Shown here: piece by piece, positions 42,701 through 52,003 of the stretch
Position numbering within the stretch: position 1 is the first letter of the stretch
Layout of the letters: every line of letters starts with the position of its first letter
Origin: Pseudomonas luteola NBRC 103146
GTDB taxonomy: Bacteria; Pseudomonadota; Gammaproteobacteria; Pseudomonadales; Pseudomonadaceae
Length of the DNA stretch: 64,000 bases
Direction of reading: 5' to 3'
NCBI RefSeq assembly: GCF_002091675.1
Contig: NZ_BDAE01000004.1
Span: 124,001 to 188,000, forward strand
The notes under the pieces: model-generated
The model's input: the letters and a program-made list of their open reading frames with translations, nothing else
Told to the model about the DNA's origin: nothing
Database searches by the model: none
Program-made: the position numbers and the translations under genes

Positions 42701-43864
42701 ATGCCCGCTTCATTGTTAGTGCTGGCGCTTAGCGCCTTTGCCATCGGCACCACCGAGTTTGTGATCATGGGGCTTTTGCCCAATGTAGCTAATGACCTTC
42801 ATGTCAGCATCCCATCAGCTGGCTGGCTCGTCAGTGGGTATGCATTAGGTGTTGCAATCGGTGCGCCCTTCATGGCGATGGTGACGGCCAACTGGCCACG
42901 CAAGATGGCCCTGCTCGTGCTGATGGGCATCTTTATCATTGGCAATGTGCTCTGCGCCTTAGCCGGAGACTACAACGTCCTGATGCTGGCTCGCGTCATC
43001 ACGGCGCTCTGCCACGGCGCATTCTTTGGTATCGGCTCGGTGGTAGCGGCCAGTCTGGTGCCAGCGAACCGCCGGGCCTCTGCCGTCGCGCTCATGTTCA
43101 CAGGCCTTACGCTGGCGAACGTTCTTGGCGTACCGCTAGGTACAGCACTAGGACAGGCAACCGGTTGGCGTTCAACCTTTGCGGCCGTATCCCTCATCGG
43201 TGTCCTCGCGCTGGCAGGTCTCTGGCTTGTTCTGCCCGGCAAGGCGCCACAGGAAAAAACCGACCTGCGCCGTGAGTTGGCGGCGCTGAAGGGGGCCGGT
43301 TTCTGGCTGTCCCTCTCGATGACAGTGATGTTCTCTGCCTCGATGTTTGCCCTCTTCACCTACATCACACCGCTGCTTACTGATGTAACAGGTCTGTCAG
43401 AGTATGGCGTAACCAGCACGCTGCTATTGATCGGTGTAGGCCTTACCCTCGGCAACATCCTGGGTGGACGCCTTGCAGACTGGCGTCTGTCCACAACGCT
43501 CATAGGTATCTTCATCGCGATGGCCGTCGTGTCATCCCTTTTGGCCTGGACCAGTCATAGCATGGTCGCTACCGAGATCACCCTGTTCCTGTGGGCAGCC
43601 TGCGCCTTTGCAGCGGTTCCCGCACTTCAAATCAACGTGGTCACCTTTGGCAAGGACGCACCCAACCTCGTTTCCACCTTGAACATTGGCGCTTTCAACG
43701 TCGGCAACGCGCTGGGCGCCTGGGTGGGAGGAAGCGTTATCGCCCATGGACTGGGCCTGACCAGCGTTCCGCTGGCTGCCGGGGGACTGGCCCTGATTGC
43801 CTTGATTCTGACCCTGTTGACCTTTAGCCATGCCCGGAAAAGCGGCTTGGCTGTCAGCCAATGA
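42701..43864 (+). CDS. MFS transporter, DHA1 type
   Basis: A 387-residue major facilitator with 12 predicted helices. The N-terminus ALSAFAIGTTEFVIMGLLPNVA (about 9-30) is characteristic of the AraJ/YdhP/NepI subgroup of proton-driven exporters of sugars, purine nucleosides or drugs. It lies between an ArsR repressor and an old yellow enzyme, so export of an electrophilic or aromatic compound is plausible. Confidence 0.92.
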   Translation: MPASLLVLALSAFAIGTTEFVIMGLLPNVANDLHVSIPSAGWLVSGYALGVAIGAPFMAMVTANWPRKMALLVLMGIFIIGNVLCALAGDYNVLMLARVITALCHGAFFGIGSVVAASLVPANRRASAVALMFTGLTLANVLGVPLGTALGQATGWRSTFAAVSLIGVLALAGLWLVLPGKAPQEKTDLRRELAALKGAGFWLSLSMTVMFSASMFALFTYITPLLTDVTGLSEYGVTSTLLLIGVGLTLGNILGGRLADWRLSTTLIGIFIAMAVVSSLLAWTSHSMVATEITLFLWAACAFAAVPALQINVVTFGKDAPNLVSTLNIGAFNVGNALGAWVGGSVIAHGLGLTSVPLAAGGLALIALILTLLTFSHARKSGLAVSQ

Positions 43865-43885
43865 TTCACCTACGGAGTCGTTACC

Positions 43886-44935
43886 ATGCCCAACCTGTTT
43901 GATCCGATCAAAATCGGCGCACTGGAATTGCCGAACCGCTTCGTTATGGCACCGCTGACCCGTTGTCGCGCAGATGATAATCGCGTCCCTACCGACCTTA
44001 TGGCCGAGTACTACGCGCAGCGTGCGTCGGCTGGTCTGATTTTAAGCGAGGCCACCTCCGTCGATCCAATGGGCGTGGGTTATCCAAATACCCCGGGCAT
44101 CTGGTCCGACGAACAAGTGGAGGGCTGGAAAAAGATCACTTCAGCCGTGCACAAGTCAGGCGGTCGCATCATGCTGCAACTCTGGCACGTAGGTCGTATT
44201 TCCGCACCGCTTTACCTCCAGGGCGAAAAGCCGGTGGCTCCAAGCGCCATCGCCGCCAACGGTCATGTGAGCCTGGTCCGTCCCAAGCAGGAATACGTCG
44301 TCCCGCGCGCCCTGGAAACCAAAGAGATTGCCGGTATCGTCGAGGCTTACCGCAAGGGTGCCGAGAACGCCAGAAAAGCGGGTTTCGATGGCGTAGAAGT
44401 TCACGGAGCCAATGGCTATCTGCTAGACCAGTTTCTGCAAACCAGCACCAACCAGCGTACCGATCAATATGGTGGCTCCATTGAAAACCGGGCTCGCCTG
44501 ATGCTTGAAGTGACCGATGCCTGTATCGATGTCTGGGGCGCCGATCGTGTAGGCGTTCACCTTTCGCCTCGGTGTGACTTGCATGACATGGGCGACGAAA
44601 ATCCGGCCGAGACCTTCGGCTATCTGGCCCGTGAACTGGGCAAGCGCGGCATTGCCTTTATCTGCGCCCGTGAGGCTGAAGCTGATGACAGCCTTAGTCC
44701 ACAACTTAAGGACGCTTTTGGCGGCGTTTTTATCGCCAATGAACGCTTCACCCATGACAGCGCCAATGCCTGGCTGGAAAGTGGAACCGCCGACGCTGTG
44801 GCGTTTGGTGTTCCGTTTATCGCCAACCCTGACCTGCCGGAGCGCTTTGCCCGTCAGGCCATGTTGAACGAGCCTCACCCGGAAACCTTCTACGTGCCTA
44901 GCCCTGTAGGTTATATCGATTACCCTCGGCTGTAA
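43886..44935 (+). CDS. xenB: Xenobiotic / N-ethylmaleimide-type reductase (old yellow enzyme)
   Basis: A 349-residue FMN-dependent old yellow enzyme that reduces activated alkenes, nitroesters and nitroaromatics with NADPH. It starts LFDPIKIGALELPNRFVMAPLTRCRA, has the substrate-binding HGANGYLLDQFL pair (His and Asn, about 174-185), and RTDQYGGSIENRARL (about 192-206). Length and neighbours match P. aeruginosa xenB. It is the third gene of the ArsR operon, 21 bases after the transporter, and is followed by a terminator. Confidence 0.93.
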   Translation: MPNLFDPIKIGALELPNRFVMAPLTRCRADDNRVPTDLMAEYYAQRASAGLILSEATSVDPMGVGYPNTPGIWSDEQVEGWKKITSAVHKSGGRIMLQLWHVGRISAPLYLQGEKPVAPSAIAANGHVSLVRPKQEYVVPRALETKEIAGIVEAYRKGAENARKAGFDGVEVHGANGYLLDQFLQTSTNQRTDQYGGSIENRARLMLEVTDACIDVWGADRVGVHLSPRCDLHDMGDENPAETFGYLARELGKRGIAFICAREAEADDSLSPQLKDAFGGVFIANERFTHDSANAWLESGTADAVAFGVPFIANPDLPERFARQAMLNEPHPETFYVPSPVGYIDYPRL

Positions 44936-44939
44936 TAAA

Positions 44940-44965
44940 AAAAGCCCCGCTCTGGCGGGGCTTTT
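44940..44965 (+). terminator. Terminator of the xenB operon
   Basis: AAAAGCCCCGC-TCTG-GCGGGGCTTTT, an 11-bp stem with T4; it also faces the convergent coiled-coil gene. Confidence 0.9.
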
Positions 44966-44980
44966 CATGTCTGAAGAATG

Positions 44981-45892
44981 TCAGCGGCGGGTGTTAATCT
45001 GCTGCTGAAGGTTCTGCAGCTGGGTCTGAATCGTACTGATATTGCGCACGGTCTGGGCCCTGAACGCATCGAACGAAGCGGAATCCGGTCCACTGTTGTT
45101 GCTACGTGAGTCCAGCTCACTGCGCAGTACAAGAAGATCCTGCTGCAGATTTTCGATAGCACCAGAAGGGTCGCCCCGTTTCTTGAGCGCGGCGATATCT
45201 GCCTGCAAACTCTTGTTTTGCGCCGTGAGCGAATCGATCTGATCACTGAAACGTTTCAAATCCCCTTGCGCCGCTTTCAGGCCAGCCTGCTCATCAGCCA
45301 ACGCCGCTACGCGGCCATTCAGATCTGAGGCGTTGCCCTGCTGCGTCTTGAAGTCAGCGGCCAGCTGGTCGATTCGCTTGTCCAGGGCACTTTGCGCATC
45401 CACTGCCGCCTGTTGCTGGCGGGCTACGTCTGCTACCTTGGTCTCGATATTTTTCAGCCGCAACAACAAGGACTCTCGACTGGACGTCCCATTTGACTCG
45501 CTGGCAACCAGCTTGCCCGAGATATCCTGAAGCCGACCGGCAGCTTCCTCACTGATTCGTGCAAAGTTCTCCTGGGTCGCGACGACCTGCTCCTGCATGA
45601 GCTGAATTTGCTGATGGCTCCACCAACCCAGCCCCGCCAACGCAATGATCATGGCCGCAATCAATGCCCATAGAGGACCTGTGCTCGGAACGCGGGCCGG
45701 TTTGGCTCCACGCGAAGCCCGTAATGGCTCTTGGGGATTAGCCGCGACATGGGCCTCGACTTCCCGCCCCTGTTCCACAGGCGCATGGCGATGATGCCGA
45801 CCGTGGCTGGCATGCCCAAAGTCTTCGCTAAGGTCCTTATCAGGCGTCAGGCTGGGTACATTGTCGAGTTCATCAAATGAATCGTTTCGCAT
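44981..45892 (-). CDS. Membrane-anchored coiled-coil protein, hypothetical
   Basis: A 303-residue protein with a cytoplasmic N-terminal region (1-72) that is acidic, then His-rich (GHASHGRHHRHAP, about 26-38). One membrane helix follows (about 73-92, LWALIAAMIIALAGLGWW), and then about 200 residues of heptad-rich coiled coil rich in Gln, Ala and Asp. A C-terminal segment ends LQNLQQQINTRR. No catalytic motif is visible. The layout suggests an inner-membrane protein with a periplasmic coil, perhaps a scaffold. It occurs at the same place in P. aeruginosa by my recollection, without assigned function. Confidence 0.75.
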   Translation of the reverse strand: MRNDSFDELDNVPSLTPDKDLSEDFGHASHGRHHRHAPVEQGREVEAHVAANPQEPLRASRGAKPARVPSTGPLWALIAAMIIALAGLGWWSHQQIQLMQEQVVATQENFARISEEAAGRLQDISGKLVASESNGTSSRESLLLRLKNIETKVADVARQQQAAVDAQSALDKRIDQLAADFKTQQGNASDLNGRVAALADEQAGLKAAQGDLKRFSDQIDSLTAQNKSLQADIAALKKRGDPSGAIENLQQDLLVLRSELDSRSNNSGPDSASFDAFRAQTVRNISTIQTQLQNLQQQINTRR

Positions 45893-45992
45893 GGCGGACC
45901 TTCATTGGTGAAAAAAGCATGAGCCGACAGGCACGGGGCTTGCTCTCAAAAAGCTAGTATACAAATGCCATCACAGCGCTGGCAGTCTGGCG

Positions 45993-46946
45993 TTATCGCC
46001 TTGCGGAGCGGTTTTCAATATATTCATCCAAAGCTTTCCAGACCGTGGTCTGGGGTTGAAAACCCAGGATATCGCAGGCCCGATTGATATCCAGTGTAAA
46101 ATTGCGATCCATCAGGTATAGAGGATCGGGTTCACGTTCTTTTCTGGCGGATTTGATTGCAGCAAGCATATCTTGCAGCAGAACCTTTGGCTGAATGCGA
46201 GCCGTGGCCTGCCCCAGAACCGGTAGTTTCAGACGGCGCATAAGATAATTCACCACGTCCCATACCGGCTGAGATTGCCCCTCGCTCAAGTTGAAAGCCT
46301 TGTTCAGCGCGTCTGGGTGCTCGGTCATAAGTGCAACACCCAAGGCTGTGCAAAGGCTGTTCATGCTGGTGAAGTCCCAGCGATTGAGACCGTTACCCAA
46401 TTGACGCAGACGTTTTTGACGGTTGAGCTGAACAAGCTTTGGCGCCCAAGCGTTATCAGGCAGCCCAATAATCTGGGCAGGGCGCAACACAATGACGTCC
46501 AACCCGAACTCTGCTGCTGTAAAAACCAGGCGCTCGATCTGCAAGCGCCGCTGCGCCTCGACTGTCCGCGGCTCGGCAGGTACGGCATCCTCCTTGAGCG
46601 CCTCCCCTCCCGCTTCGTAAACATGGCTGGAAGATAGATAGACCAGGCGCGAGACCCGCATATGCAGGCAGGCCTCGATAAAGGAAAAACTGGCGTCCAT
46701 GGCCTGCGCCGAAAGATCGCCTACGCCATCGGTACAATGTGCAACGGCATCGATATCATCACACAGGCGCCGCGCCTGCTCCGTGTCGGTCAGGGTCCCC
46801 GGGATATATTCAGCGCCCTGCTTTACCAAGGCATCGAGCATAGCTCCCGGCTGACCGTGAATACGCACCAAATGCTTGTCCGCCAATAGATCCAGGGCGA
46901 GGCGTGCACCAATGTAGTCACTCGCGCCCGTCACCAGAATTCGCAT
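45993..46946 (-). CDS. NAD-dependent epimerase/dehydratase family protein, degenerate
   Basis: A 317-residue extended short-chain dehydrogenase. The Rossmann start is TGASDYIG (6-13) where the usual second Gly is Asp10. The Ser of the active site is kept in LSSSHVY (104-110), but the expected YxxxK site falls on Glu130 and Arg134 (RTVEAQRRLQIE), so the catalytic Tyr-Lys pair is missing. The protein may bind a nucleotide or act as a sensor, rather than as a normal oxidoreductase. Substrate unknown. It ends near the coiled-coil gene and starts 12 bases after argP on the same strand. Confidence 0.85.
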   Translation of the reverse strand: MRILVTGASDYIGARLALDLLADKHLVRIHGQPGAMLDALVKQGAEYIPGTLTDTEQARRLCDDIDAVAHCTDGVGDLSAQAMDASFSFIEACLHMRVSRLVYLSSSHVYEAGGEALKEDAVPAEPRTVEAQRRLQIERLVFTAAEFGLDVIVLRPAQIIGLPDNAWAPKLVQLNRQKRLRQLGNGLNRWDFTSMNSLCTALGVALMTEHPDALNKAFNLSEGQSQPVWDVVNYLMRRLKLPVLGQATARIQPKVLLQDMLAAIKSARKEREPDPLYLMDRNFTLDINRACDILGFQPQTTVWKALDEYIENRSARR

Positions 46947-46958
46947 CAGATCTCCCCG

Positions 46959-47849
46959 TCAAGTCGCTACCAGCCAACAGGCTGCCTGGCTCTCCAGATG
47001 TCGAGTCAAGGCCGTCAGCAAATCACCACCGTTACGCCAGGAATGCCAGTACAGCGGCACATCGATCACCTGCCCCGGCACCAGATCAATTAATTCGCCT
47101 CGCTCGCGCTCCGCCTGGGTTTGCAGCTCGGGAAGCAACCCCCAGCCAAGCCCGTTGGCGACCATTTTCACGAAGCCCTCCGAAGAAGGACATAGATGAT
47201 GATCGAAATGACCAGTAAAGCCCAGCCGTGCCAGGAAATGATGCTGAAGCTGATCATCCGGCCCATAGACGACTGCAGGCACCTGAGCGAGGCGCTCAGC
47301 CGTTACGTCCTCGGACAAGTAATGTGCATGAAAGGCGGGGCTGGCGACTGCCCGGTAACGCATGGCGCCCAGCAATACCGCCCGGGCACCGGCGACCGGA
47401 CGTGCACTGGCACAGACGCAGGCGGCTACCTCCCCGGCCTGCATACGCTTGAGTCCCACCTCCTGATCCTCGACAACCAGATCCAGCAGGATCCCCTGTC
47501 TGGTACAGAAGGGGCCGATACTGGCCGCCCACCAAGTAGCCAGACTGTCGGCATTGATGGCGACCCGCAAACGCTCCACCGTCCTGGCTTCATCAAGCCC
47601 CGGCACCTGACTATGGAGGTCGCGTTCAAGCAATCGCACCTGCTGAACATGGTTTAGAAGCCTTTGCCCTACATCAGTAGAGGTGGGTGGCGATGTACGC
47701 ACAATGACAGGCTGCCCAATGCGGGCTTCCAGCAGCTTGATTCGCTGTGAGACGGCAGATTGGGACAATCCCAGTACATGTGCCGCGCGCTCAAAACCGC
47801 CCTGCTCTACGACAGCGGCAAGCGCAGCCAAAAGTTTATAATCAAACAT
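46959..47849 (-). CDS. argP: LysR-family regulator ArgP (IciA)
   Basis: A 296-residue LysR-type activator. The ATG at 47849 follows AGGAAA and yields MFDYKLLAALAAVVEQGGFERAA, the conserved winged HTH (about 1-60, LGLSQSAVSQRIKLLEARIG). The C-terminal domain (about 90-290) binds the effector. ArgP senses arginine and lysine and activates the LysE-type exporter argO, whose homologue is encoded divergently at 48337. A small ACT-domain gene lies between them, an added element compared with E. coli. Confidence 0.92.
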   Translation of the reverse strand: MFDYKLLAALAAVVEQGGFERAAHVLGLSQSAVSQRIKLLEARIGQPVIVRTSPPTSTDVGQRLLNHVQQVRLLERDLHSQVPGLDEARTVERLRVAINADSLATWWAASIGPFCTRQGILLDLVVEDQEVGLKRMQAGEVAACVCASARPVAGARAVLLGAMRYRAVASPAFHAHYLSEDVTAERLAQVPAVVYGPDDQLQHHFLARLGFTGHFDHHLCPSSEGFVKMVANGLGWGLLPELQTQAERERGELIDLVPGQVIDVPLYWHSWRNGGDLLTALTRHLESQAACWLVAT

Positions 47850-47936
47850 CAGTTTTCCTAATGACTGATCAGCACTATTTGTTTTTCTTATACATGCTTT
47901 CTCTCCAGACTGGCCATCCCTTTCTGGAGAACACTG

Positions 47937-48335
47937 ATGTCTCACGCCATTCATGATCTTTCGCTTTTGCTGAGCCAAATGCAGCCTGTGCTCAATCCAG
48001 GCCAATACGTGTTTTGTTCGTTACATGAACAGACGTTGCCTCAGGACGTAATCCCCTTGGCAACCTTCAGGGAGCAGGAAGGCCTGACCGTTGTCCTGAC
48101 CAGGCAAGATGCTGACCGCCTGGCGCTCTCCTATACCTACGTAGCTGCCTGGATTACCCTGAACGTTCACTCCGCACTGGAGGCTGTTGGTTTGACTGCC
48201 GCGTTTTCGAACGCCTTGGCACAGCAGGGCATCAGCTGCAATGTAGTCGCCGGCTTTTACCATGATCACCTCTTCGTCGCAGAGGCGGACCAAGCACGCG
48301 CCATGGCTGCCCTACTCACGCTGGCGGGCCAATAA
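47937..48335 (+). CDS. ACT-domain protein between argP and lysE
   Basis: A 132-residue protein without membrane segments. Its fold pattern (two beta-alpha-beta units, LTVVLTRQDADRLAL and SALEAVGLTAAFSNALAQQGISCNVVAGFYHDHLFVAEADQARAM) matches a pair of ACT-like amino-acid-binding modules. It has an ATG with GGAGA seven bases upstream and ends one base before the LysE gene. A link to amino acid sensing for the exporter is inferred from the place and the fold. Confidence 0.78.
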   Translation: MSHAIHDLSLLLSQMQPVLNPGQYVFCSLHEQTLPQDVIPLATFREQEGLTVVLTRQDADRLALSYTYVAAWITLNVHSALEAVGLTAAFSNALAQQGISCNVVAGFYHDHLFVAEADQARAMAALLTLAGQ

Positions 48336-48336
48336 G

Positions 48337-48939
48337 ATGTGGCAGAGCTATCTGACAGGACTCATGACCATGGGCGGTCTGATCATAGCCATCGGTGCGC
48401 AGAACACATTCATCCTTGCCCAAGGATTGCGCAGGGAACATCACCTGCCTGTGGCCGCGCTTTGTCTGTTCTTCGATATCAGCCTGGTAACCATTGGCGT
48501 GTTTGGCCTGGCCACCTTACTGGCCGGGAATGCCTGGCTAATGAGCACCTTCAAATGGGCTGGTATTATCTTTCTGATCTATTACAGCGCCTGCGCCTAC
48601 AGACGAGCACTCACATCACAGTCACTGCATAGCGCAGCGGCGGCACCCCGCTCATTGGGCAAGACGCTAGGCATTGCACTGGCCGTTACGCTCCTGAATC
48701 CTCATGTTTATCTGGATACCGTTCTGGTTCTCGGAGCATTAGGCAACCAGCAACCGGCACCACTGGCTTTTACGGTCGGTGCAGGCTGCGCGTCTGCTCT
48801 CTGGTTCTTCACATTGGCAATCGGCTCGGCGCAGCTGGCACCCTACCTGACCCGACCGCGCGTATGGCGCATGATCGATATGGCGATTGGAACCGTCATG
48901 CTGATCACGGCCATACAGCTCATCCTTTACAAGCCATAA
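48337..48939 (+). CDS. argO: LysE/ArgO-type amino acid exporter
   Basis: A 200-residue LysE-family exporter with about six helices. The N-terminus GLMTMGGLIIAIGAQNTFILAQGLRREH (about 8-35) holds the signature, and LGIALAVTLLNPHVYLDTVLVLG (about 112-134) contains the conserved NPHVYLD. It exports arginine or lysine, controlled by ArgP. ATG 48337 is preferred over an upstream start at 48262 that reads through the ACT gene. It follows the ACT gene with one base between. Confidence 0.92.
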   Translation: MWQSYLTGLMTMGGLIIAIGAQNTFILAQGLRREHHLPVAALCLFFDISLVTIGVFGLATLLAGNAWLMSTFKWAGIIFLIYYSACAYRRALTSQSLHSAAAAPRSLGKTLGIALAVTLLNPHVYLDTVLVLGALGNQQPAPLAFTVGAGCASALWFFTLAIGSAQLAPYLTRPRVWRMIDMAIGTVMLITAIQLILYKP

Positions 48940-49098
48940 GACCTTCTGTCGGGTTTGTTACATGGCGAGCTAACGAAGCGAGTGCTATGATCCCCCGCCG
49001 CGGTATTGAGCCTAATGCCTTACCGCAGGTTAGACCGGCGCCTGATCGGTCGACCATTGCCGTGCAATGCCCTGACGAAACATTATGGAGAGATAACC

Positions 49099-49680
49099 AT
49101 GGCTTTCGAATTGCCGCCGCTGCCCTATGAGAAGAACGCCCTCGAGCCGCATATTTCCGCCGAGACGCTGGAGTTCCATCACGGCAAGCACCACCAGACC
49201 TATGTCACCGCACTGAACAACCTGGTGCCCGGCACTGAGTACGAAGGCAAAAGCCTGGAAGACATCATCAAGACGTCCTCTGGCGCCATCTTCAACAACG
49301 CTGCCCAGGTATGGAACCACACGTTCTACTGGAACTGCATGACGCCTAACGGTGGCGGCCAGCCTACGGGCGCCCTGGCAGATGCCATCGCAACGGCATT
49401 TGGTTCCTTTGACAAATTCAAGGAAGAGCTGACCAAGACGGCCATCGGCACATTTGGTTCCGGCTGGGCCTGGCTGGTCAAGAAGGCGGATGGTTCCCTG
49501 GCGCTGGCCAGCACCATCGGTGCTGGCAACCCCATCACTTCGGGTGATAAGCCCTTGCTGACCATCGACGTGTGGGAACATGCCTACTACATCGATTATC
49601 GCAACCTGCGTCCAAAGTACCTCGAGTCCTTCTGGAACACGGTGAATTGGGACTTCGTAGCGAAAAACTTCGCCGCCTGA
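49099..49680 (+). CDS. sodB: Iron superoxide dismutase
   Basis: A 193-residue cytoplasmic Fe-SOD. Metal ligands are visible in [11 protein letters not shown] (about 26-36), [11 protein letters not shown] (about 70-80) and [19 protein letters not shown] (about 157-175). The Gly/Gln pattern (GGGQPTGAL and GSGWAWL) fits the iron form. ATG 49099 follows GGAGAG. A reading frame opening at 49006 is longer and unrelated. Neighbour gene bifA follows, as in P. aeruginosa. A terminator lies 18 bases downstream. Confidence 0.97.
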   Translation: MAFELPPLPYEKNALEPHISAETLEFHHGKHHQTYVTALNNLVPGTEYEGKSLEDIIKTSSGAIFNNAAQVWNHTFYWNCMTPNGGGQPTGALADAIATAFGSFDKFKEELTKTAIGTFGSGWAWLVKKADGSLALASTIGAGNPITSGDKPLLTIDVWEHAYYIDYRNLRPKYLESFWNTVNWDFVAKNFAA

Positions 49681-49697
49681 TCCTGGTATCTCTCGAC

Positions 49698-49727
49698 AAA
49701 ACCCGGCTTTTCGCCGGGTTTTGTTTT
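49698..49727 (+). terminator. Terminator of sodB
   Basis: AAAACCCGGC-TTTTC-GCCGGGTTTT followed by GTTTTT, a 10-bp stem with a T-rich tail. Confidence 0.92.
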
Positions 49728-49832
49728 TAAGTCATGCCTACTTTTGCGAAGAGACAGCTAGACTCGGTTATTACACATTTCATCCTGTAGTAGACATAGG
49801 ATGGCAAAGCCATCCATGGAAAGGAGCACGGA

Positions 49833-51899
49833 GTGAAACTGAGCATTCGGCATAGCCTGTCGTTGAAGCTGCTGCTTGTAGCATTACCAACGGCCTTGCT
49901 CGTCGGACTGCTGTTAGGCATCGTACAGATTGCCTATGAGGCCAGACAGGTACGTGATCAGATTCAGACGGACGCACGCCAGACGCTGTCCATGTTCAGG
50001 GACCCTGCCACCCAGGCCATGTATCGCCTGGATGACACCATGGCCGAGCATGTTACCCGTGGCTTGTTCAAGCATCCCTCCATTCGTGAGGCTTACATTG
50101 GCACTCCCGGCGAGCAGCCCTTATCAGAGCACGCTCGCCCACTGCTCAGCGGCTCGACACGCCTGCTTACTGATAGGCTCTTTGACAAAGAGCAGCGCTT
50201 CAGCATCCGTCTTACAGGCGAGCCACCGGTTGAAGAGTATTATGGCGACTTGCGCATCGCTGTGGACACAGCCCCTTACGGGCAGAAATTTTTAAAGAAC
50301 TCAGCCTTTATTCTCGTCTCGTTACTGGTTCGCGTCCTGATTCTGGTGCTGGCGCTTTATCTGGTCTATCACTGGGTTCTGACGCGCCCCCTTTCCCGAC
50401 TGCTCAACCATCTGGCGGCGATCAAACCCGGTCTGCCAGGCCACAAACCTCTCCCCCTCCTCAAAGGACATGAGCAGAACGAACTGGGCCGCTGGATAAA
50501 CACTGCCAACCAGCTACTTGCCTCGATCGAGCAAAACACAGCGCTTCGTGAAGAGGCCATCAGCAACCTTCAACGGATCAGTCAGCATGACCTGCTGACC
50601 GGCCTTTCCAATCGACAAGCCTTTCATGGTCAGCTTGAGTGGACCCTTTCCGAGGCGGATCGACAAAACCTGAGCGTAGCCGTGCTGTGCCTGGGCCTTG
50701 ATGATTTCAAAAGCATTAACGAGCAATACGGTTATCAGGTAGGCGACAGGCTTCTGCTCAAACTGGTAACCCGGCTGCGGGCGGGCTGCCCGGGAGTAGA
50801 CGGTTTTGGGCGGCTGGGAGGGGATCGCTTTGCGCTCATCAAACTGATCAGGCAACCCGACGAAGCCGCTGAACTGGCCCATGCTGCTCTGGATGCACTC
50901 GATTCGCCATTCAGTGTCGAACAGTATCAAGCCCACCTGAGCGCTTCGATCGGCATCACGCTATATCCGGAGGATGGCCAGACCGCCGACCAGTTGATGC
51001 AGCGTGCCGAGCAGACGATGGCCCTGGTAAAAACCCAGGGTCATAGCGGCTACAAGTTCTACGTGGCCAGTGTGGATCAGGACATCCGCTTCAGGCGCGG
51101 GTTGGCAAAGGACCTTCGTGAAGCCCTGAGACGCCAGGAGCTTTATCTGGTCTACCAACCTCAGATTGACTATGCGAGCCAACGGATCAGTGGAGTGGAA
51201 GCCCTATTGCGCTGGAATCATCCTGCCCACGGATTCATTCCACCCGATGTATTCATTCCCCTGGCCGAGCGCACTGGCAGCATCGTAGCTCTCGGAGAAT
51301 GGGTGCTTGAGCAGGCCTGCAGTCAACTGCATACCTGGTACGCAAGCGGTTACACCTCCCTACGCATGGCCATCAACCTGTCAGCTGTGCAGCTACAACA
51401 GGAAAATCTGCCTGCGTTTATACAATCGCTCCTGTTACGCCACGGGATTCCGCCCAAGCGGCTGGAGCTTGAGGTTACTGAAACGGCACTGATGGAAGAT
51501 GTGGACACTGCCGTGCAAACGCTGCGTCGTCTCAGAGAAGTCGGCGCGCTGATAGCACTGGATGATTTCGGCACCGGTTATAGCTCTCTGGCTTATCTGA
51601 AGCGACTGCCTCTGGACAAAATCAAGATCGACAAGAGTTTCGTGCAGGATCTGAGCGACGAAAAAGACGACGCTCCCCTAGTACGCGCCATCATCCAACT
51701 GGGCAAAAGCCTCAACAAAGAGCTTATCGCCGAAGGTGTGGAAACCGACCTGCAGGAGGCCTACATTGTGGAGCAAGGCTGTGACGAGGGTCAGGGTTAC
51801 TTCTACAGCAGGCCAATTCCCGCCGATCAGATCCCCGCGTTTATCGAGGCGCGTACTCAAGGCCTGCCTATTTCACGGGTTATGCCAGTAAAGCACTGA
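49833..51899 (+). CDS. bifA: Cyclic-di-GMP phosphodiesterase BifA
   Basis: A 688-residue membrane protein from GTG 49833 (AAGGAG six bases upstream). Two helices (about 13-33 and 150-180) bound a periplasmic region. A degenerate GGDEF domain (about 250-415) has GGDRF in place of GGDEF and no RxxD site, so no cyclase activity is expected. The EAL domain (about 430-680) has EALLRWNH, ETALMED and DDFGTGYSSLAYL, all consistent with an active phosphodiesterase. BifA promotes motility and biofilm dispersal in pseudomonads. Length and sodB/icmP neighbours match P. aeruginosa BifA. Confidence 0.93.
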   Translation: MKLSIRHSLSLKLLLVALPTALLVGLLLGIVQIAYEARQVRDQIQTDARQTLSMFRDPATQAMYRLDDTMAEHVTRGLFKHPSIREAYIGTPGEQPLSEHARPLLSGSTRLLTDRLFDKEQRFSIRLTGEPPVEEYYGDLRIAVDTAPYGQKFLKNSAFILVSLLVRVLILVLALYLVYHWVLTRPLSRLLNHLAAIKPGLPGHKPLPLLKGHEQNELGRWINTANQLLASIEQNTALREEAISNLQRISQHDLLTGLSNRQAFHGQLEWTLSEADRQNLSVAVLCLGLDDFKSINEQYGYQVGDRLLLKLVTRLRAGCPGVDGFGRLGGDRFALIKLIRQPDEAAELAHAALDALDSPFSVEQYQAHLSASIGITLYPEDGQTADQLMQRAEQTMALVKTQGHSGYKFYVASVDQDIRFRRGLAKDLREALRRQELYLVYQPQIDYASQRISGVEALLRWNHPAHGFIPPDVFIPLAERTGSIVALGEWVLEQACSQLHTWYASGYTSLRMAINLSAVQLQQENLPAFIQSLLLRHGIPPKRLELEVTETALMEDVDTAVQTLRRLREVGALIALDDFGTGYSSLAYLKRLPLDKIKIDKSFVQDLSDEKDDAPLVRAIIQLGKSLNKELIAEGVETDLQEAYIVEQGCDEGQGYFYSRPIPADQIPAFIEARTQGLPISRVMPVKH

Positions 51900-51920
51900 C
51901 CCCTGGCGAAAAGGGTTTTC

Positions 51921-51939
51921 AAAAATGAAAATCTTTCGC
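51921..51939. promoter_or_regulatory. Fur box upstream of icmP operon
   Basis: AAAAATGAAAATCTTTCGC matches the 19-bp Fur box GATAATGATAATCATTATC at 13 of 19 positions, 65 bases before the icmP start. Iron repression of the imelysin operon is expected. Confidence 0.6.
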
Positions 51940-52003
51940 ATTATTATCCGGCTTTTCTCCAGGCTCATGTAATGAGCACCCTATTTTAGAAAAGGATTCC
52001 GGA

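Noticed and set aside
15140-48983. AGCTAACGAAGCGA shared by the regions near 15140 and 48969
   Set aside because: Same chance argument; no common gene type or structure.
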